NCBI RefSeq assembly: GCF_900177515.1
Contig: NZ_FXAK01000002.1
Location: 786,001-850,000 of the forward strand
Direction of reading: 5' to 3'
DNA: 64,000 bases
Origin: Azospirillum oryzae
GTDB taxonomy: Bacteria; Pseudomonadota; Alphaproteobacteria; Azospirillales; Azospirillaceae
In this document: one piece after another, positions 37,745-46,976 of the stretch
Position numbering within the stretch: position 1 is the first letter of the stretch
Layout: each line of letters begins with the position of its first letter
Notes under the pieces: model-generated
The model's input: only the letters and a program-made list of their open reading frames with translations
What the model was told of the DNA's origin: nothing
Database searches by the model: none
Translations under genes and position numbers: made by a program

Positions 37745-38587
37745 TCAGCGCGGGCCGGCGGAGATCAGCGGATCGGTCAGGAAGGTGCGGAAGAGTTCGC
37801 CCTGGCTGGAGATCCGCAGCTTTGCATAGATCCGGCGGCGATGGACCTTCACCGTGTCGGGGGAAAGCGACAGCACCGCGGCGATGGACTGGGTGGAATG
37901 GCCCTTCAGGATCAGCGTGACCACCTCCAGCTCCCGGTTGGTGAGCGCCGGGTGCTCGATCCGCCGCGGCGCGCCGGCTTTCGCGCCATCGGCCGCGGCG
38001 GTCGGCAGGCCACGCCAGTGCCGCTCCCCCAGAGCACGGACAAGGCCGGCCGCAGCCTCAAGCCTCGCCAACTCGCCGGGGGAGAATTGCAGCGCGTCTC
38101 CGATGCGGCACAGGGACAGGATGCCGACATGGCCGGCGTCCAGCGTCAGGCGGAAGCCGACCTCATCCACGATCCGGGTCGCCGCGTAATGGAGGCGGAA
38201 ATACTCCGACTGTTCGAAGTCGTCGGGCGCCAGTTGGCGCATGACGATGAAGGACGGCCCGTCGGGCCGGCGGCTGGCGTCGTAGAAGGGGTCGAGCACA
38301 TAGGTGCCGGCCAGATACTGGTCGACGATGATCCGGCGGTCGGCGCCAAGCCGGTCGTTGTGCAGGTCGAAGGCGCGGCCGTCGGGGGCGTAATGGAAGC
38401 CGTTCATCATCTGGTGGCTCACCAGCCGTTGCAGCGCCGCTTCCATCGCCGCCGGAAAGCCCGGCGTGCCGAGCGCCGCGACGGCCCGGGCGACGGCGTC
38501 GTTCCAGTCCGCGAAAGGAGGAGCGGCGCCGGGTTCGCCAGAGGGAGTTGCGGCGCGAGTTGCGGCGGGTTCGGCAGCGGGGGGCAT
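37745..38587 (-). CDS. LuxR-type helix-turn-helix regulator
   Basis: Regulator of about 280 residues. The C-terminal HTH is clear: ALTNRELEVVTLILKGHSTQSIAAVLSLSPDTVKVHRRRIYAKL. The first 200 residues form a sensor domain I do not recognise, and no autoinducer-domain motif is obvious. The start is uncertain (38587, 38623 or 38677). It lies between the APC permease (tail to tail, 22 bases) and the amidase (divergent, 154 bases) and probably controls both. Confidence 0.85.
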   Translation of the reverse strand: MPPAAEPAATRAATPSGEPGAAPPFADWNDAVARAVAALGTPGFPAAMEAALQRLVSHQMMNGFHYAPDGRAFDLHNDRLGADRRIIVDQYLAGTYVLDPFYDASRRPDGPSFIVMRQLAPDDFEQSEYFRLHYAATRIVDEVGFRLTLDAGHVGILSLCRIGDALQFSPGELARLEAAAGLVRALGERHWRGLPTAAADGAKAGAPRRIEHPALTNRELEVVTLILKGHSTQSIAAVLSLSPDTVKVHRRRIYAKLRISSQGELFRTFLTDPLISAGPR

Positions 38588-38741
38588 GCGGAGGGTGACC
38601 TTTCCTCGTCCGATGCCGGCCATTCGCAACAGGCGGCACGGGACGGCATCGTGGCATGACGCCCGTAGCATTTCCAAATTTTTCCAAGGGCATGCAGGCC
38701 CGCCGTCGCCATCGACGGTTCATTTTGCACAGGGTAAGTCC

Positions 38742-40199
38742 ATGACCTCTCCGACGCCGACCGAACTTCACCCGCTCGACCTGCCGGCAACCGCGATGGC
38801 CGCGGGCATCCGCGCCGGCCGCTTCCGTGCCGAGACGGTGGTGGGGGAGGCCATCGCCCGTGCCCGCGCCGTCTCCGAACCGCTCAACCCCTTCACCCTG
38901 CTGCGGGAGGAGCAGGCGATGGCCGCCGCATTGGCGGCCGACCGCGCGGTCGAGCGGGGGGAGGCGGTCGGCCCGCTGCACGGCGTGCCCTTCGCCGCCA
39001 AGGACATGACGCCGACCGCCGGGGACCTGACCACGCTCGGCTCCTGGACGGAGGATTTGCGGCCGGAGGAGAGCGCACTGTGCATCCGCCGGCTGACCGA
39101 CGCCGGCGCCATCCTGATCAGCAAGACCACCACGCCGGAATTCGCCCATTCCAGCTTCACCTACAGCCCGCGCTGGGGCGTGACGCGCAACCCGTGGGAC
39201 CCGGCGCGCACGTCCGGCGGCTCGTCGGGCGGATCGGCGGCGGCGGTGGCCGCCGGGGTGGTGCCCTTCGCCGAGGGGACCGACATGGGCGGATCGGTGC
39301 GCATCCCGGCGGCCCTGTGCGGCACGGTCGGGCTGAAGCCCAGCCTGGGGCGCATTCCCATGACGATCCTGCCCAGCGTGTTCGACGGCATTTCCCATTT
39401 CGGGCCATTGGCGCGGACGGTGGAGGACGCCATCGCCTTCATGGAGGCGGCGTCGGGACCGAGCGACGAGGACATCCAGTCGCTGCCGTTGACCTTCTCC
39501 GGCGGCCGGGCGCGGGCGGGGCTGCTGGAGGGGCGGCGCTTGGCCCTGTCCATCGACCTCGGCTATTACGAGGTGCAGCCGGGCGTGGAGGCGGCGATCC
39601 GTGCGGCGGTGGACCTGCTGCGCCGGGCCGGGGCGGTGGTGGACGAGGTGCCGATCTCCTGGACCCGGGCGGTGAACGACCAGTGGTTCGACCTGTGGTG
39701 CGTGTTCATGAGCGCCTATTTCGGCGACCGGCTGGAGACGCGGAGACAGCGCATGGACCCGGCCATCGTGGCGCTGATGGAGCGCGGTTTCGCCCTGGGC
39801 GCCACCGAGGTCAAGCGGGTGGAGCTGCTGCGCACCGCCATGTGGCGCGACATGGCCCGGCTGTTCGACCGCTACGACGCGCTGCTCTGCCCGACCTGCG
39901 CGGTGACGGCGCCCCCGGCCGACGCCGGTGACGACGACTTCATGGCGACGGCCGATGACGGGCGTTATCGCGGGTTGGACATGACCTGTCCGTTCAACCT
40001 GCTCCCGCAATGCCCGGCGCTGTCGCTTCCGGTCGGGCCGGCGGCGGATGGGCTGCCGGTCGGGCTGCAGATCGTCGGCCGCCGCTTCGCCGACGAAGAC
40101 GTGCTGGGCATCGGCCGTGCCGCCGAGGCGCTGCTGGCCGCCGCTGGCCGTACCGGGGCGCTGCCTCCCTGGCATGGTGCCCGCCCGGGTCGCGGCTGA
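38742..40199 (+). CDS. Amidase signature family hydrolase
   Basis: Amidase of 485 residues. The Ser-cisSer-Lys triad is visible: Lys87 (PFAAKDMTPT), cis-Ser161 within TSGGSSGGSAAAVAAG, and nucleophile Ser185 (GTDMGGSVRIPA). Spacing matches GatA-type enzymes. No signal peptide, so cytoplasmic. It hydrolyses an amide to acid and ammonia; context suggests the substrate is imported by the nearby APC permease under LuxR control. The real substrate is unknown, and a GatA role is unlikely since gatB and gatC are absent. Confidence 0.92.
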   Translation: MTSPTPTELHPLDLPATAMAAGIRAGRFRAETVVGEAIARARAVSEPLNPFTLLREEQAMAAALAADRAVERGEAVGPLHGVPFAAKDMTPTAGDLTTLGSWTEDLRPEESALCIRRLTDAGAILISKTTTPEFAHSSFTYSPRWGVTRNPWDPARTSGGSSGGSAAAVAAGVVPFAEGTDMGGSVRIPAALCGTVGLKPSLGRIPMTILPSVFDGISHFGPLARTVEDAIAFMEAASGPSDEDIQSLPLTFSGGRARAGLLEGRRLALSIDLGYYEVQPGVEAAIRAAVDLLRRAGAVVDEVPISWTRAVNDQWFDLWCVFMSAYFGDRLETRRQRMDPAIVALMERGFALGATEVKRVELLRTAMWRDMARLFDRYDALLCPTCAVTAPPADAGDDDFMATADDGRYRGLDMTCPFNLLPQCPALSLPVGPAADGLPVGLQIVGRRFADEDVLGIGRAAEALLAAAGRTGALPPWHGARPGRG

Positions 40200-40212
40200 G
40201 GGCCGCGGTTGA

Positions 40213-40246
40213 GCGCACAGACGAATTTCGTCACATCATTGTGCGC
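40213..40246. promoter_or_regulatory. Nested palindrome upstream of the HWE kinase
   Basis: GCGCACA (40213-40219) pairs with TGTGCGC (40240-40246), and inside is the perfect palindrome GACGAA-T-TTCGTC (40220-40232). It is 85-118 bases before the kinase start. It could be an operator or the amidase terminator, although no T-run follows. Confidence 0.35.
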
Positions 40247-40330
40247 ATACCCGGGTCATCCGAATCCGCATTCCGGCTGTTATCCCTCCGTCGCGTCGCA
40301 GGTTGGGTTGCTGGGAGCAAAGTACGGAGG

Positions 40331-41362
40331 ATGGAAAATTTCTTACGTCGGCTGAGTTCCAGCTTGCCGCAAGCGGCCTGGGCGCAATACGGGATCACGT
40401 TGCTGCTGGTCGGGCTGACCGCGCTGGTGCGCTATGCGCTCGACCCGCTGCTGTTCAAATACCCGTTCCTGGTCTTCATCCCGACCATCTTCGTCATCTC
40501 TCTGCTGTTCGACCGCGGGGCGGGCTATCTGGCCGTGGCCCTCTCGGGGCTGTGCTCCGCCTGGTTCTTCATGAAGCCGGAGGGGGTGCTGTGGATCGCC
40601 GATCCCGGCGACCGGCTGGCCTTCCTCATCTACATGGCCCTTGGCTTCGGCATCGCCGGCGGCGCCAATGCCCTGCGGCGGGCGAACGAACAGTTGCGCC
40701 TGTCCTGGGACCAGCTGTCCGCCGCCAATGCGGAAAAGGACCTGATGCTGCACGAGATCCACCACCGGATCCGCAACGACCTGCAACAGATCTGCGCCCA
40801 GCTGACGCTTGCCGCCCACCGGTCGGGGAACGGGCAGGACATCGTCAGCGGCACCATCGAGCGGATCGGCGTGCTGTCCCGCGTCTATGTCCGCCTGCGC
40901 CGGGTTGAGGGCGTCAACATCGTCAGCTCCAAGGACTTCCTGGAAAGCCTGGTGGAGGACATCCAGCTTGGCGTCGTCGGGGTTCGGCCGGTGGCGGTCG
41001 GCGCCGAGGTGGACGACGTCGACCTCGACATGGGTGTCGCCGTGGCGGTCGGCACCATCGCCAACGAACTGATCACCAACGCGCTGAAATACGCTTTCCC
41101 CGACGGCCGCTCCGGCCGCATCGACCTGACCTTCCGCAAGGAGGACACGCACTGCGTGCTGCGCGTCTGCGACAACGGCGTGGGCATCCTGAGCGACCGG
41201 CCGCAGGGCACCGGACTGGGCGGCCGGATCATGCGGCAGCTCGCCCTGCAGCTGCGCGGCAGCCTCGACATCGAGCCGCAGCCGGAGCATGGACTGAAGG
41301 CCACCCTGCGCTTTCCCTGCTGCAGGGAGGCATCACCGGACGACAGGCTCGCCGCGACATGA
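40331..41362 (+). CDS. Membrane sensor histidine kinase, DUF4118 - HisKA_2/HWE type
   Basis: Kinase of 343 residues. Three or four membrane helices (about 15-115; VFIPTIFVISLLFDRG is the KdpD-like DUF4118 block) are followed by a HisKA_2 dimerisation helix with phosphoacceptor His in MLHEIHHRIRNDLQQI, then an ATPase domain with ANELITNALKYAFPDG and DNGVGI. HWE/HisKA_2 kinases with this DUF4118 layout are common in alphaproteobacteria and may control the general stress response. No response regulator is adjacent, so it is an orphan. GGAGG directly abuts the ATG; GGGAG further upstream is a better-spaced ribosome site. Confidence 0.9.
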   Translation: MENFLRRLSSSLPQAAWAQYGITLLLVGLTALVRYALDPLLFKYPFLVFIPTIFVISLLFDRGAGYLAVALSGLCSAWFFMKPEGVLWIADPGDRLAFLIYMALGFGIAGGANALRRANEQLRLSWDQLSAANAEKDLMLHEIHHRIRNDLQQICAQLTLAAHRSGNGQDIVSGTIERIGVLSRVYVRLRRVEGVNIVSSKDFLESLVEDIQLGVVGVRPVAVGAEVDDVDLDMGVAVAVGTIANELITNALKYAFPDGRSGRIDLTFRKEDTHCVLRVCDNGVGILSDRPQGTGLGGRIMRQLALQLRGSLDIEPQPEHGLKATLRFPCCREASPDDRLAAT

Positions 41363-41367
41363 AAAGA

Positions 41368-41395
41368 GGGGCCGCGCCACGAGTGGCGCGACCCC
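41368..41395 (-). terminator. Rho-independent terminator of groESL
   Basis: On the minus strand a stem of about 12 bp with one imperfect pair is followed by CTCTTTTC. It lies 33-60 bases after the groEL stop and overlaps the last bases of no gene. Confidence 0.8.
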
Positions 41396-41427
41396 GTCAA
41401 GAGAACGTCCGGGCGAAGCCGTCCGGC

Positions 41428-43390
<1,963 letters not shown>

Positions 43391-43431
43391 GGCGTGACAC
43401 TCCTTGAGCTTAAGCGAATGTCTTGAGTTTC

Positions 43432-43458
43432 CAAGCACGCCCGAATGGGCCGTGCTTG
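43432..43458 (-). promoter_or_regulatory. CIRCE-like inverted repeat before groES
   Basis: CAAGCACGC and CCGTGCTTG sit 9 bases apart. The GCAC/GTGC cores fall at the same positions as in the CIRCE operator of HrcA (TTAGCACTC-N9-GAGTGCTAA), though the outer bases differ. It would lie at the start of the groESL message, where CIRCE works. It may be a diverged CIRCE or a simple leader hairpin. Confidence 0.55.
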
Positions 43459-43467
43459 CGGTTGGAA

Positions 43468-43495
43468 AATTTACTCAGGCTTTTTTTATCGTCAA
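43468..43495 (-). promoter_or_regulatory. Sigma-70-like promoter of groESL
   Basis: Minus-strand TTGACG (43490-43495) and TAAATT (43468-43473) are 16 bases apart and end about 80 bases before groES. Transcription would begin near 43461, so the CIRCE-like element is in the leader. RpoH-type spacing is not evident. Confidence 0.5.
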
Positions 43496-43822
43496 GGGGA
43501 TTTTTGAAGAAGAAATTCGAGATTTTTTCTTGTTATGTTCGGCCAGCGACAAGTGCCCGTTGCCGCAAGTGCCGGCACGGGTCGAGGTGCTTGCTCAGTT
43601 TTTCTTGAAGTTTTCTCAGGCTGGCGCCGAATCCGGCCGGACCGGATGGGGTGGGGCGCGCAAGAGTCTTGTCGTCGGCATCGCACACATCCTCCGCAGA
43701 GCAACATGCAGGACACGGTCTTCGGGCTCGCCGGGATCCTGTGGGGTGAGGCACCCCGGCGCGGGCAAAATTTAGTCGGGCGCGAGCAGGCGTCAAGATG
43801 GAAGGGCGAGTCCGTCGGCAGC
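43496..43822. other. Intergenic region between groES and hicA
   Basis: This roughly 330-base stretch is AT-rich on its left and contains no convincing gene. Overlapping open frames on both strands have no ribosome sites or family resemblance. Confidence 0.5.
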
Positions 43823-43851
43823 TTGCCCGTCGGTACCGCCGGTGATACTAT
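43823..43851 (+). promoter_or_regulatory. Promoter of hicAB
   Basis: TTGCCC and TACTAT are separated by 17 bases. The predicted start of transcription falls at about 43858, on the hicA ATG itself, so the message would be leaderless or use the next ATG at 43867. Confidence 0.5.
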
Positions 43852-43857
43852 ACGAGC

Positions 43858-44136
43858 ATGACTCAGATGGAAAAGATCCTCGCCCGCATGAGGAACAATC
43901 CGCGGGATTGGCGGATCGAGGATCTTGAGGCTGTCGCCCGTGCACAGGGTGTGAATATCCGCAAACCCTCCGGCAGCCACGTCATTTTCGACTACGCCGG
44001 TGTTGTCGAGGCGCCATCCGTTCCCGCTCATCGACCGATCAAGCCGGTCTATGTCAAAGCCTTCCTCGCCTTCATCGAAGCCGTCCGGGAACGGCAGGCG
44101 ATGGAGTGGCGTGAAGCACAGGAGAATGACCGATGA
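43858..44136 (+). CDS. hicA: HicA-type mRNA interferase toxin
   Basis: Toxin of 92 residues, double-stranded-RNA-binding-like fold. The catalytic His41 lies in KPSGSHVIFDY, the HicA hallmark, before a hydrophobic strand and PIKPVYVKAF. It would cleave mRNA when the antitoxin is lost. Its stop overlaps the hicB start in ATGA. It is a little longer than the typical 60-80 residues. Confidence 0.88.
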   Translation: MTQMEKILARMRNNPRDWRIEDLEAVARAQGVNIRKPSGSHVIFDYAGVVEAPSVPAHRPIKPVYVKAFLAFIEAVRERQAMEWREAQENDR

Positions 44137-44516
44137 AACTCGACTATCCTTTCACCATCCGCCCCCTCAGCGAAGAGGATGGCGGCGGATACCTGATCGA
44201 GTTTCCGGACCTTCCCGGCTGCATGTCCGACGGCGACTCCATTGAAGAGGCGCTTGCCAACGGTGCCGACGCCATGCACGGCTGGATCGAGGCGATGCGC
44301 GCCGCCGGGCGGGAGATCCCGCCGCCGTCGGTCGCCGATGACGGGGCCTTCAGCGGCAAGTGGCAGCAGAGGGTGCCGAAATCGCTGCATCGGCGGCTCA
44401 CTGAACGGGCCGGACGGGAGGGCGTCAGCCTGAACACCCTGGTCGTCTCGCTGCTCTCCGAAGGGTTGGGGCGCCGTGACGGCGCGGGGCCCGACACCAA
44501 AGCTCCCACCAATTAA
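44133..44516 (+). CDS. hicB: HicB-type antitoxin with ribbon-helix-helix
   Basis: Antitoxin of 127 residues. The N-terminal HicB fold binds the toxin (YPFTIRPLSEEDGGGYLIEFPDLPGCMSDGDS and ANGADAMHGWIEAM). The C-terminal part (about 75-115, VPKSLHRRLTERAGREGVSLNTLVVSLLSEGL) is a CopG/Arc-type DNA-binding helix set, so it should repress its own promoter. Translationally coupled to hicA. Confidence 0.9.
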   Translation: MKLDYPFTIRPLSEEDGGGYLIEFPDLPGCMSDGDSIEEALANGADAMHGWIEAMRAAGREIPPPSVADDGAFSGKWQQRVPKSLHRRLTERAGREGVSLNTLVVSLLSEGLGRRDGAGPDTKAPTN

Positions 44517-44649
44517 TCTGCATCAACGCGGGTCCCTTCCCCGCCGTGCCAGACTGGGCGGCGTGAAGCACAGCGCCGGCCGCGGGCCGTTTGCGATGTT
44601 TGCGCGACGCAGCCCCTCGACCGGCGGCCACCATCAAGGGGAGGACGCC

Positions 44650-45726
44650 ATGGTCATGATGAAAGCGGCGGTGTTCGTCGAACCGGGCCGCATCGTGCTG
44701 GACGACAAGCCGATTCCAGATGTCGGACCGCTCGACGCCCTGATCCGCATCACCACGACGACGATCTGCGGCACCGACATCCACATCCTGAAGGGCGAAT
44801 ATCCGGTCAATCGCGGCCTGACCATCGGCCACGAGCCGGTCGGCATCATCGAGAAGCTGGGTTCCGCCGTCACCGGCTACCGGGAGGGGCAGCGGGTGAT
44901 CGCCGGGGCCATCACCCCCAGCGGCCACAGCAACGCCTGCCTGTGCGGCTGCCATTCCCAGGACGGCGCCGGCACCAGGCATGGCTGGAAGCCGCTGGGC
45001 GGCTGGCGGTTCGGCAACAGCATCGACGGCTCCCAGGCCGAATACCTGCTGGTGCCCGACGCGATGACCAACCTCGCCCCCGTCCCCGACGGGTTGACGG
45101 ACGAGGAGGTGCTGATGTGTCCCGACATCATGTCCACCGGCTTCGCCGGGGCAGAGCGCGGCAACATCCGCATCGGCGACACGGTGGCGGTGTTCGCGCA
45201 GGGTCCCATCGGCCTGTGCGCCACCGCCGGGGCCAAGCTGAAGGGCGCCACCACCATCATCGGCGTCGACACCGTGCCGGCGCGGCTGGAGATGGCGCGG
45301 CGCATGGGCGCCGACCATGTGGTGGATTTCCGCAGTGTCGATCCGGTGGAGGAGATCATGCGCCTCACCGACGGCCGCGGCGTCGACGTCGCGATCGAGG
45401 CGCTGGGCACCCAGGCGACCTTCGAGGCGGCGCTGCGCGTCCTGCGGCCGGGCGGCACGCTGTCCAGCCTGGGCGTCTATTCCGGCGACCTGCGCCTGCC
45501 GCTGGGGCCGTTCGCCGCCGGGCTGGGCGACCACACCATCGTCACCTCGCTCTGCCCCGGCGGCAAGGAGCGGATGCGCCGGCTGATGGGCGTCGTCGCC
45601 TCCGGCCGCGTCGACCTGAAGCCGCTGGTCACCCACCGCTTCACGCTCGACCGGATCGAGGAGGCCTATGAGCTGTTCGGCCACCAGCGCGACGGCGTGC
45701 TGAAGGTGGCGATCACGCCGAACTGA
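44650..45726 (+). CDS. Zinc-dependent secondary alcohol dehydrogenase (CbADH/TbADH-like)
   Basis: MDR dehydrogenase of 358 residues. Catalytic zinc ligands Cys40 (TTICGTDIH), His61-Glu62 (GHEPVG) and Asp159 (CPDIMSTGFAGAE) match the Cys-His-Asp set of Clostridium beijerinckii and Thermoanaerobacter isopropanol dehydrogenases, as does LGGWRFGNSIDG. The cofactor site is GQGPIG-like (VFAQGPIGLCATAGAKLKGA). The region usually holding the structural zinc reads CLCGC (97-101), a variant. GGGGAGGA precedes the ATG; a start three codons later is also possible. Confidence 0.87.
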   Translation: MVMMKAAVFVEPGRIVLDDKPIPDVGPLDALIRITTTTICGTDIHILKGEYPVNRGLTIGHEPVGIIEKLGSAVTGYREGQRVIAGAITPSGHSNACLCGCHSQDGAGTRHGWKPLGGWRFGNSIDGSQAEYLLVPDAMTNLAPVPDGLTDEEVLMCPDIMSTGFAGAERGNIRIGDTVAVFAQGPIGLCATAGAKLKGATTIIGVDTVPARLEMARRMGADHVVDFRSVDPVEEIMRLTDGRGVDVAIEALGTQATFEAALRVLRPGGTLSSLGVYSGDLRLPLGPFAAGLGDHTIVTSLCPGGKERMRRLMGVVASGRVDLKPLVTHRFTLDRIEEAYELFGHQRDGVLKVAITPN

Positions 45727-45751
45727 CCACCGTCGCGGCGCCGGGATCCTC

Positions 45752-46951
45752 CTACGCCCGCCCTCCTATGCCTCGCTTGTAGACGATCAGGAAGGCGACG
45801 GCGGCGAGGAAGGGCAACCCGGCGTCGCGCAGGTCGTTGTTGAGGTGCAGCATGGCGGCATAGAGAACGATGCCGGTCACCGCGATCGTCGGCAGCAGGG
45901 CGTCGGCGATGCCGAGGATGCCGCGCCCCTCCAGCCATGCTCCCACCGCCAGCGTCGCGCGGACCAGCGCGATCAGGATGAGGAAGGCGATCCCGGCCAG
46001 CAGGACATATTCCAGGGTGATCGCCGCCGGCAGATAGAGGGCGGGTACCGATCCGGCAAGGACCGGAGACAGCGCGCCATGCGCCGATTTCACCGCGGCG
46101 ACGGCGATGTAATGCAGCGCGGTCGCCAGCAGCAGATTGCCGGACAGCAGATCCACGGTCCGCCAGGACAGGAAGGCCGGCCAGCGGATGCGGTCGAGAA
46201 CGAAGAATGCCAACGCGGTCCCGCTGCCGAACAGCAGGGCATAGTCGGGCGACAGCGGCCATTTCGACAGCGTGTGCCCGAGGATCAGGATGTCGAACAG
46301 CGCCACCGACAGCCCCAGCAGGGCGACGGCGGCGGTGCGGGAGGAGTGCCGGTGATGGGCGAACAACCGTCCGGCGGCGACGAAGACGATCCAGGGAAAG
46401 ACCGGGAACCAGCCCGGAAGGGGCGACGCGAACAGGTTGTAGACGTAGGGCAGCGGAAGGACGATCCAGGCGCCGCACAGCGCCAGAAGGAACAGGGCGA
46501 TGAACACCCGGTTGGCGGCGCCGGCACTGGCGTGGATATCGAACAGAAGCCGGGCGGCGAACAGAAACATGAAGAAGTCGCTGGTGAACGGATTCTTCTC
46601 CTGGTACAGGCCGTGGATGGCCGCTAGGATGAACAGCTTCAGATGGCCTTCGATCCTCTTGCCAAGCGGCTTTCTCAGGAAGTGATCGAGCGTCATTCCG
46701 AAGGCGAAGAAGAACATCACCGGCGCCAGTTCGAAAACGAACTGCAGGATGTTGACCAGATGGTAGGTGTCCGGGATCGAGCGCCCCCAATGGGCCGCCA
46801 CCATGAAGACGAGGGCGGTGACGCGGATGACGTCCAGGCTTCTGTCCCGGGCCGGCTGCGGGGTCGGCATCAGCATAGGGGCACTCCCAGGCAAGGGCGG
46901 AGCCGTGCTCCGGCCTGTCGCGGCGAGGGTTTCGATCGGGCTGGCTGGCAT
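45752..46951 (-). CDS. Polytopic membrane protein, acyltransferase-like (DUF1624 type)
   Basis: Integral membrane protein of 399 residues with about ten helices. RDRSLDVIRVTALVFMVAAHWG is the opening motif of heparan-N-acetyltransferase-like and acyltransferase-3 membrane enzymes, with the conserved Arg-Ser-Leu-Asp before helix 1. The rest is a run of hydrophobic helices with few charged residues. It could transfer acyl groups to surface sugars. It is next to a polytopic glycosyltransferase on the same strand (25-base gap), so the two may modify one glycan. The start uses GGAG about 7 bases upstream. Confidence 0.72.
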   Translation of the reverse strand: MPASPIETLAATGRSTAPPLPGSAPMLMPTPQPARDRSLDVIRVTALVFMVAAHWGRSIPDTYHLVNILQFVFELAPVMFFFAFGMTLDHFLRKPLGKRIEGHLKLFILAAIHGLYQEKNPFTSDFFMFLFAARLLFDIHASAGAANRVFIALFLLALCGAWIVLPLPYVYNLFASPLPGWFPVFPWIVFVAAGRLFAHHRHSSRTAAVALLGLSVALFDILILGHTLSKWPLSPDYALLFGSGTALAFFVLDRIRWPAFLSWRTVDLLSGNLLLATALHYIAVAAVKSAHGALSPVLAGSVPALYLPAAITLEYVLLAGIAFLILIALVRATLAVGAWLEGRGILGIADALLPTIAVTGIVLYAAMLHLNNDLRDAGLPFLAAVAFLIVYKRGIGGRA

Positions 46952-46976
46952 CTGATACTCCGTCACGACTGGCCCC

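Noticed and set aside
43492..44031. Long minus-strand open frame across the hicA promoter
   Set aside because: It covers hicA in another frame, has no ribosome site and no family resemblance.
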